A stretch of DNA of 64,000 nt from Odiellus spinosus (taxonomy: Eukaryota; Arthropoda; Arachnida; Opiliones; Phalangiidae). Under the pieces are notes generated by a model, which did not search any database, had not been told where the DNA came from, and worked only from the letters and a program-made list of their open reading frames with translations. Positions 57,768 through 64,000 of this stretch are shown here, in pieces (the stretch's first letter is position 1; the number at the start of each line of letters is the position of its first letter). The position numbers and the translations under genes were made by a program. The stretch is taken from assembly GCA_963920705.1 (NCBI GenBank), contig OY987228.1, positions 1,736,001-1,800,000 of the forward strand, given 5' to 3'.

Positions 57768-59229
57768 GGTACATATTTTAAATATAAAAATCCCAAAAAT
57801 TTGAAACTTTGGTTTTTGATTACCAATTAGATACGAAACAAATACCAAGAACCAAACATATACTAGGTGAAAGATGTGACCTCGGGGTCTTAAAAAAAGT
57901 GAAAATAAAATTTTTAAAAGTTTGGCCTCATGACGTCACACGTCACAGTGTAGGACCCCCCCGCGAAACTTAAAAAAATTAAAAACAAAAAAGCTAAAAG
58001 AGGTAGACCATTTTCGAGATGACCATTGGATTCCTCGCCTTTTACTCTATAAACATGAGTAAATTCCAAAGAATCAATCGAGGCACGGCAGTAAGATATT
58101 GCTATTTTCACAAGAGCATAATCTTTTTTCGCTGACGTTCTAAAAATCGTGGGGGTTTACTCTAAATTTCGCCAAAAATTCAATTATTTTTATTTTCGTC
58201 TTAAAATCTTGGAATCCTAGTTTTTTAAGCATAGAAACAAGAGTACCAAATTTCATTAAGATCTGCCGACCCATGGTTGCATGCCTAGGTGAAACCATAT
58301 GGAATGACCCAGCTTTTATTCCCCGCGTTCTTTTAAGAGTCTTTTTCTCTCCTCGCGGGTTGAGTTGGTTTATTTCTCTATACAGGGTGGATATAAAAAG
58401 AGCGTTTGAGTTTTGGTCCTAGAAATCTAGTAGTGCTTTCGCTTAAAAGACCGTGCGAAAGCGACCCCGCGACTACCTCGCTCTAAGGAATCTAGTTTTC
58501 AAGATTCGAATGGTAGTTTTAGACAGTATTTCGACACTATACGAATTAACAAGTTGTAAGCCCATTTCGAAAATTTATTCGTTCTCAAACTAGGTAGTAC
58601 CATTAGTGTCTTAGTTCCGATTCTACTCCGAGATCGTCCGTGGTCTCCTCCCTCTTCTAGGAATTTCTCCAAACGATTTTGTAGCCAGAAAATTACTCTC
58701 TCTCTCCGCTAAAAAGAGAGAAGGTTGAATAAACGCGCCTTACGATAAGACCCCTAGATTCGAAGCTTAGATCTATCTACCTTTTATTACGTCTCTGCCC
58801 ATCCTGTTTGGATCTTCTCTTTGTACAATTCGCTTCGGACGGATTTCGCGGATAAAGAACCACTGCGTAACCTCTTTCCTATAGATAGCAACCCACCCAC
58901 CATTCCAGTCTCTTCTCCCGATCCCGGGCCACTTTTAGCCAAATTGCGTTCGAGAAGAGAGGCGGAGGAGAATTGATCAAAGACCAAACAGCGGTTTTTC
59001 GTCCGCCTCTCCCGATAGAAGAGGCCCTATTGGGCCCTATACATGACGGGGATTCAAATTCATAAATTTTTAAGACGTTTTCTTTAATACCGAATGTAGT
59101 TGGTTTTTGGGCTAAATCTTTTCCCGCTCTTTCCCACTAAAGATCGGAAATATCCTCGGGGCAGAAATGAAACAGTTTCGTTGGTATTTATTTTTACCCG
59201 GGACTGTCTGTATTTGCTCCTTATTCTAT

Positions 59230-59735
59230 ATACAGGGTGTTTCGAAAATGGTGGTAAGACCGAGCAACAGTGGGTTCTATGGGTCATTTTAAGACGAAAA
59301 TGCTCTATGACGTTTTGTCGTACGGGGTGCCGTTTAAGAGTTACGAAATGAATCATGTACGAATGACCCCTTAACGTACATTAATAAACGTATGCTCAAT
59401 GCTAAAATCACTTTTTATCAAGCGCGTGCTTATATTAGCGTAATTTTTTCGCTCTTAATTCACCGGCGCTTGAAGCCCTGAAGTGCGCGTGAAATATCTG
59501 TTTCTTTTAGATACGCGCGTTTAGCTTGTAAAACTCTAGCTTAGAAGCGGCCATGAAAATGAGGCTTGTAAAAACCCAGCTAAATAATAAAGCGTATTTT
59601 ATCATTATGTATATACGTTTATTAATGAACGTTAAGGGGTCATCCGCACATAATTCATTTCGTAACTTTTATATGGAGCCCCGTACGACAAAACGTCATA
59701 GAACATTTTCGTCTTAAAATGACCCATAGAACTGT
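59230..59735. mobile_element. Inverted-repeat element, family 1, spacer S'
   Basis: Counterpart of 19325-19829: begins TATACAGGGTGTTTCGAAAA; arms about 59270-59390 and 59610-59735. Confidence 0.65.
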
Positions 59736-60216
59736 GAAAACCGCAAAAAAATCCGTCCGGAGAGAAAAATGATAGGTTCGCTAGTTTCAACAATTATTGA
59801 CAGAAAATTTGTAATTCTCAAAGGCTCGGAATTAATTTGTAAATTATCCGTACATACTTAGATGTGGTTAAAAAATCAGGAAGCTGGAGCGTAAATTTAA
59901 AACTTTAGACAAGAATTTGTATCTCGCCACGACTTTTCTCCCCTACATTTTAGTGCTTTTTAGCTTTTTTTTTTGGGAGTTTCAATTTCCCATTTATTCT
60001 CTCAAACCGGGGCTTCTATAGTCACGCCGAAGCGCGTGATCGAGGAGGCTATGGCCTTGACATAAAGCGCGCGAAACCTCGACAATTTCATTTCTCGACG
60101 GGGTTCACATCACGTGATTTCCCATAATTTGTAAAAACGTTTTTGAATATTGAGTTTAGCCTAATTATTTTGAAAACCACAATCGTTTAAACATTAACAA
60201 ATTTTTGAGTGTGACG

Positions 60217-62051
60217 ATGGATGCTGAAATTATAACGTTTTTACGTAAACTTTCTTTTGAGGATTTAAACTCACTCACCTTTACAACTACCAAGGGATTG
60301 GTCAAACCACGGAACAAAGAAGGTACATTACTATTACTAGTTTACTACTTTAATTAATTTAATTAATAATTTTCGACAATGAGAAAATTAAATCACAATC
60401 ACGGAATTCCATTACGTTTTGTTACGTTCACCAGCATTGACAATGCCAAATCATTGAGGGATTCTTATACAGATGCCATACAAGCCATAGTTATGTTTTC
60501 CGAGGATCCTTCAATTCTTTTAAGAAGCAGGAAAATCAAAAGGGAGCTGCTCTTTCAATATCTTCTGGATTCTGGAGTACAGGTTTCGGTGAATGGTACT
60601 AAAACAGACTACATTGATGCCTGCCTTAGGTTTTGGGGAAATGCTGTAAGTTTCTCATGGCCTAAGTTTCTTTTAAAATAATTAATGAAATTAATCTTTC
60701 AAGGACGCGATGCGGGAACAATTGCGAGAAAATGTAGCCCAATTTCAAGTTCAAGCTTACAATATACAAGCTAATCGCAATCCAGTTCCTCAAGAATGTC
60801 AGCCGAGTTACGAAATGAACTTTTTAAATCCCATCATTACCTATCCAAACCAAAAATCTCTTCCACCTCCTTTTGTACAACAAATAGTACAAATGCCAAA
60901 TACTGAACTACATAATCAGGTCCCAATTTTTTATCGACAACATCAAGGGGCCCCTGTACCGATCACAGAAATCATAGAAGAGCCAAATCATCCTCAAGAA
61001 CTTGGAACCTATTTTGTCAACTGGCTTTACAAAACATTGAACGGAGATTCCCCCAATTTCCCAAATCCTTCTTTAGTACCAGAAAGTTTTTGGCCTGATT
61101 GCACCATCGAAGTTTACATGGAAGGAAACGATCACGACTCTAAATACGCTTGCATCCAAGGAGCCAACAATATTTTGTTGTTTTTCAAGTGTGTTTTGAA
61201 CAGTAATCGACTCTATGTGGTTCCCGAAATGGAATCTATTGAAACAAACCACAATAGTCACGGTGTAGTCAAAATTACGGTCAAAGGAATTATGCATCAA
61301 ATACCAAATGTAGCTGGTAGGTTACTCCTCAATCTTTGATATTAGTATACCAGGGTTTGTACAAACATATAAAACATAGAAAACCTGGAAATATGTTACA
61401 AAAACTGATGACACTCAAAACTGAGAAAAGGGAAGATTTTGTAGCTTCTAAAAACAGAACTCTCAATTTTGTTTATTTGAAGCCCAATTTTCTATATTCT
61501 TAACATTTTTTATTTTAAAAATATACACAGGAAAATTTAAGAAAAGTAAAATGTCTGGAAATGCATTGTCGAAATTCATGTACAAACCCTGAATCTTACC
61601 TAAACCAATTGAGTTTTTAAAGGGATAATGAAGATGACAAACATGTTATTCTCATCGCTTAAGAGCGTTAAAAATTAAAATAGGCATAAAAGATAAAATT
61701 CACCAGAGGCTTCTACTACATTATAGTTAATTTAAAATTACTTTAAACAAAGTTGTGAAACGTAAAGAAATCATTTATACATATTTTAACGCTTCTATTG
61801 GATTAAAAATAACTTTGTACTCGTCTTCATTATCCCTTTAATCCTATCCCTTTTTTTTGTAAATAGATAATAATGTTTGTTTATTGATTTATTTAGGACT
61901 ATTCGAACAAGTTTTCCTTCTTATCAGAGACCCAGCAGTAGCGACTGAAGTTAGGAAAATCAGAAACACAATGTTGAGAATGAAGCTTAATTGTCCTCTT
62001 CAAGATTTTCTTCAGTGTCAAGAAGCTTTCATAAATATGATATTCAACTAG
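60217..62051 (+). CDS. C3orf38/DUF4518-like cellular protein, intact, unit 5
   Basis: Exons 60217-60322, 60473-60645, 60704-61316 and 61897-62051, same phases, no break. Changes against unit 3 include Leu8 to Phe and a Val to Leu in the Pro-rich linker. The upstream CpG-rich region has lost about 17 bp near 60022 compared with unit 3, so promoter activity might differ. Confidence 0.85.
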
Positions 62052-62714
62052 TCTGCGCGTTTGTTTTTAAATTTCAAATTTTAATTGAAAAATGTGGCGT
62101 CCCCAAAAAAAATAATCAATTTTATGGAAATGAACAAGAAAATTGAAAAAGGTTTATTCTTAATAAAAAAATATAAAAAACATGTACATTCCAAAAAAAA
62201 CAGTGAGTTTAAAATATCATTTTCTAATTCTCGTTGATCTTCGAGTTACAATCACTTTGGTTTCTGAAGGTTCTTCGGTCAGAGCCACTCTGCTCCTGAA
62301 CGGTCCCTGTGCTTCCCTGCATTTTTCCCCTCTCCCCCTTCAAAAAACGCTCTTATAATGTGGCGGTATCTTTTATCGGCACAATTGAAGGAACTAAAAA
62401 AAATCACTACCATAAATTTCTCTTAGGGGAGAGTCTGTTTTTTCTTTCCCATCTATTTCAAAAAATCTCCCAAGAATGAAATGGTCAATTCATTACAGCG
62501 TATGAATGCCATATATTGGTATAGTTAGTAATCATACAATTTGTATTTTAATTTTTTTAGCAACGCGCGTGTATTTTATTAAAAAGAGCAACATTATTTA
62601 TCTTTATTAAAATAAATAAGGACAATTTTAATAAAAAGATAATATTTTTTGGTTACCGCTAGGGGCTAGTTTATTTACGTCACACATTTGAAAATTTGAC
62701 GTGTGAAAACTAGA

Positions 62715-62758
62715 GTTACTCACGGACTTTCAATTTAGATTGAAAGTCCGTGAGTAAC
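62715..62758. repeat. 44-bp perfect palindrome, unit 5
   Basis: Arms pair perfectly, loop TTAG; reverse complement of the unit 2 and unit 4 version. Confidence 0.9.
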
Positions 62759-63187
62759 TATTGCGCTAAGTTCCATAGTTACATTGTTTATATATGCTAT
62801 ATAACAGTTTGAATAGGTGGGATGCTGTTTATGATTCATAAATTTAAAAATAAAATTCTTCTTACCAGGCGTTTACACGGTCTCATCGGTCAAAACTTTT
62901 AAAACTTAGTAAAAATGATCATGAATATTTGTATCACAGCGGAGGGAGGGGGGCGAGGGCAACCATATAAAATAATAAACTCGTTAATCTGCCCCCTTTT
63001 AAGTAAGCAAAAAGAATCCAAAAGTAAATTTATTTATATTTTATTAATTTCTTCCTGACTACAAAAAAAGTATAGTTACGAAGTTGTAATTTTTTAAACC
63101 TAGTCAAATCATGGAAGAACCGGATTTCGTTACTCCATGGTCAAATTGTTAGGTTTTGTAGCTATCTCACGGAATAGTTTAAAGACA

Positions 63188-64000
63188 TCACAATCGTGTG
63201 GAGCGAAAACAATTATAAATATAATTCGTTTGATGTATTATTAATCTTCGGGGTTTTGAAAAATCAAATTCTATTCCTAAGAAGTACTTAATTTCTCCTA
63301 AATCCGTAACGTCAAATGATTTTATTAATAATTCGAATATCTTCTTCATTGTTATTATATATCGCGAAAGTATCAATATATCATCAACGTAAACAATGAC
63401 TATTGCTGACCATCCTAATCTGTACACGCAGTTACATCCTTTAAGTCTTGATAAACCGAGTTGTCCGAATGTTTTTTCTAGTTCATTGAACCATTCACGA
63501 CCACTTTGCTTAAGTCCATATAACGCCCTTTTCAATTTCCAAATATAGTTTTCTTTGCCAGGTATGACGAATCCTTCTGGTTGCGCTAAATATATATTTT
63601 CTGACAACTTTCCATACAAATAGGCGCATTTTATATCGAGATGTTTGTGAGTCCATCCGAAACAGACTACGAAAATGTATAATAATATACTGATTTTTGT
63701 GAAATTAACTACCGGGGCATAGGTTTGATAATAATCAATTCCATATTTTTGAGCGAATCCCTGAGCTACTAAACGAGCTTTGTATTTACTAATTTCACCA
63801 TTTGCTTTCTTCTTTATAGTGTATACCCATTTACATCCTATAATTTTCTTCGCTTCTGATTTGGGTTTATTATCATAAACGTCTCTTTCTTTTATAGTTT
63901 TCAATTCTTCCTTCATAGTAGTTTCCCATTTTTCACAATCTTTGCAACTCATAGCTTCTTGATACGTAAGTGGTATTTCCACACAATTTGCTTCGATATT
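63188..64000 (-). pseudogene. Ty1/copia RT relic, unit 5 (runs off window)
   Basis: Open from 63982 to 63188 with KARLVAQGFAQ, YGLKQS and YVDD; same truncated end before RNase H. The integrase part lies beyond the window. Confidence 0.88.

Larger units (their letters stand above)
57283..59812. repeat. Spacer S' between units 4 and 5 (inverted relative to S)
   Basis: Reverse complement of spacer S, bringing the TCCAGAGGTCCCC flank next to unit 4 rather than next to the plus-oriented unit. About 2.5 kb; no coding gene supported. Confidence 0.85.
59813..64000 (+). repeat. Amplicon unit 5 (plus orientation, cut by window end)
   Basis: Matches the first 4.2 kb of unit 3: C3orf38-like gene, palindrome and the beginning of the copia relic. 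It is expected to continue beyond the window. Confidence 0.9.

Noticed and set aside
1..64000. A bacterial plasmid or phage origin for the polymerase cluster
   Set aside because: GT-AG introns, TATA boxes, AATAAA signals and the copia relic all point to nuclear eukaryotic DNA; no Shine-Dalgarno pattern or bacterial genes.

Overview
The window looks like eukaryotic, probably arthropod (insect-like), nuclear DNA. It is AT-rich, has short GT-AG introns, TATA boxes and AATAAA signals, and carries decayed mobile DNA: a Polinton/adintovirus-type element, a Ty1/copia relic, and inverted-repeat elements ending in GGGTGTTTCGAAAAT/CCCTGTATA. I see no bacterial operons, rRNA, tRNA or CRISPR. The host assignment is inference.

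The layout is an alternating inverted array of one unit of about 16-18 kb. Unit 1 (1-3825, +, 3' part only) meets unit 2 (3823-19243, -) tail to tail. Spacer S (19244-21927) separates unit 2 from unit 3 (21928-39898, +). A 1-kb bridge (39899-40914) joins unit 3 to unit 4 (40915-57282, -). Spacer S' (57283-59812) then leads to unit 5 (59813-64000, +, partial). S' is the reverse complement of S, so the 36-kb block [unit 2-S-unit 3] is followed by its own inverted copy. Copies look nearly identical by eye but carry private lesions.

Each full unit, read from the spacer outward, holds: (a) a four-exon homolog of the cellular C3orf38/DUF4518 protein, intact in three of four copies; (b) a 44-bp perfect or near-perfect palindrome; (c) a 5'- and 3'-truncated copia integrase-RT relic; (d) a GC-box/CRE-rich minisatellite; (e) a small membrane-protein gene; (f) an orphan ORF; (g) Cys-rich zinc-type exon B; (h) a 248-bp tandem repeat; (i) a spliced zinc-type gene A with alternative last exons; (j) an opposite-strand spliced gene, sharing the same locus, that may be RNase H-like; (k) a divergent promoter; (l) a small basic nuclear-type protein; and (m) a compact viral cluster: protein-primed DNA polymerase B, BIR protein, a tiny PPP1R15/GADD34-like ORF and an A32/FtsK-type packaging ATPase. 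The bridge adds a pX-like core protein and a proline-rich protein typical of Polintons/adintoviruses.

Capsid, penton, protease and the usual Polinton integrase are not visible. All four polymerase copies are broken, each by different mutations, so this is a decayed endogenous virus caught in a recent palindromic amplification together with a cellular gene. The most interesting items are the inverted-amplicon architecture with a flipped spacer and a centre-deleted junction, the BIR plus GADD34-like counter-defence pair, and the overlapping opposite-strand spliced genes with mutually exclusive exons.
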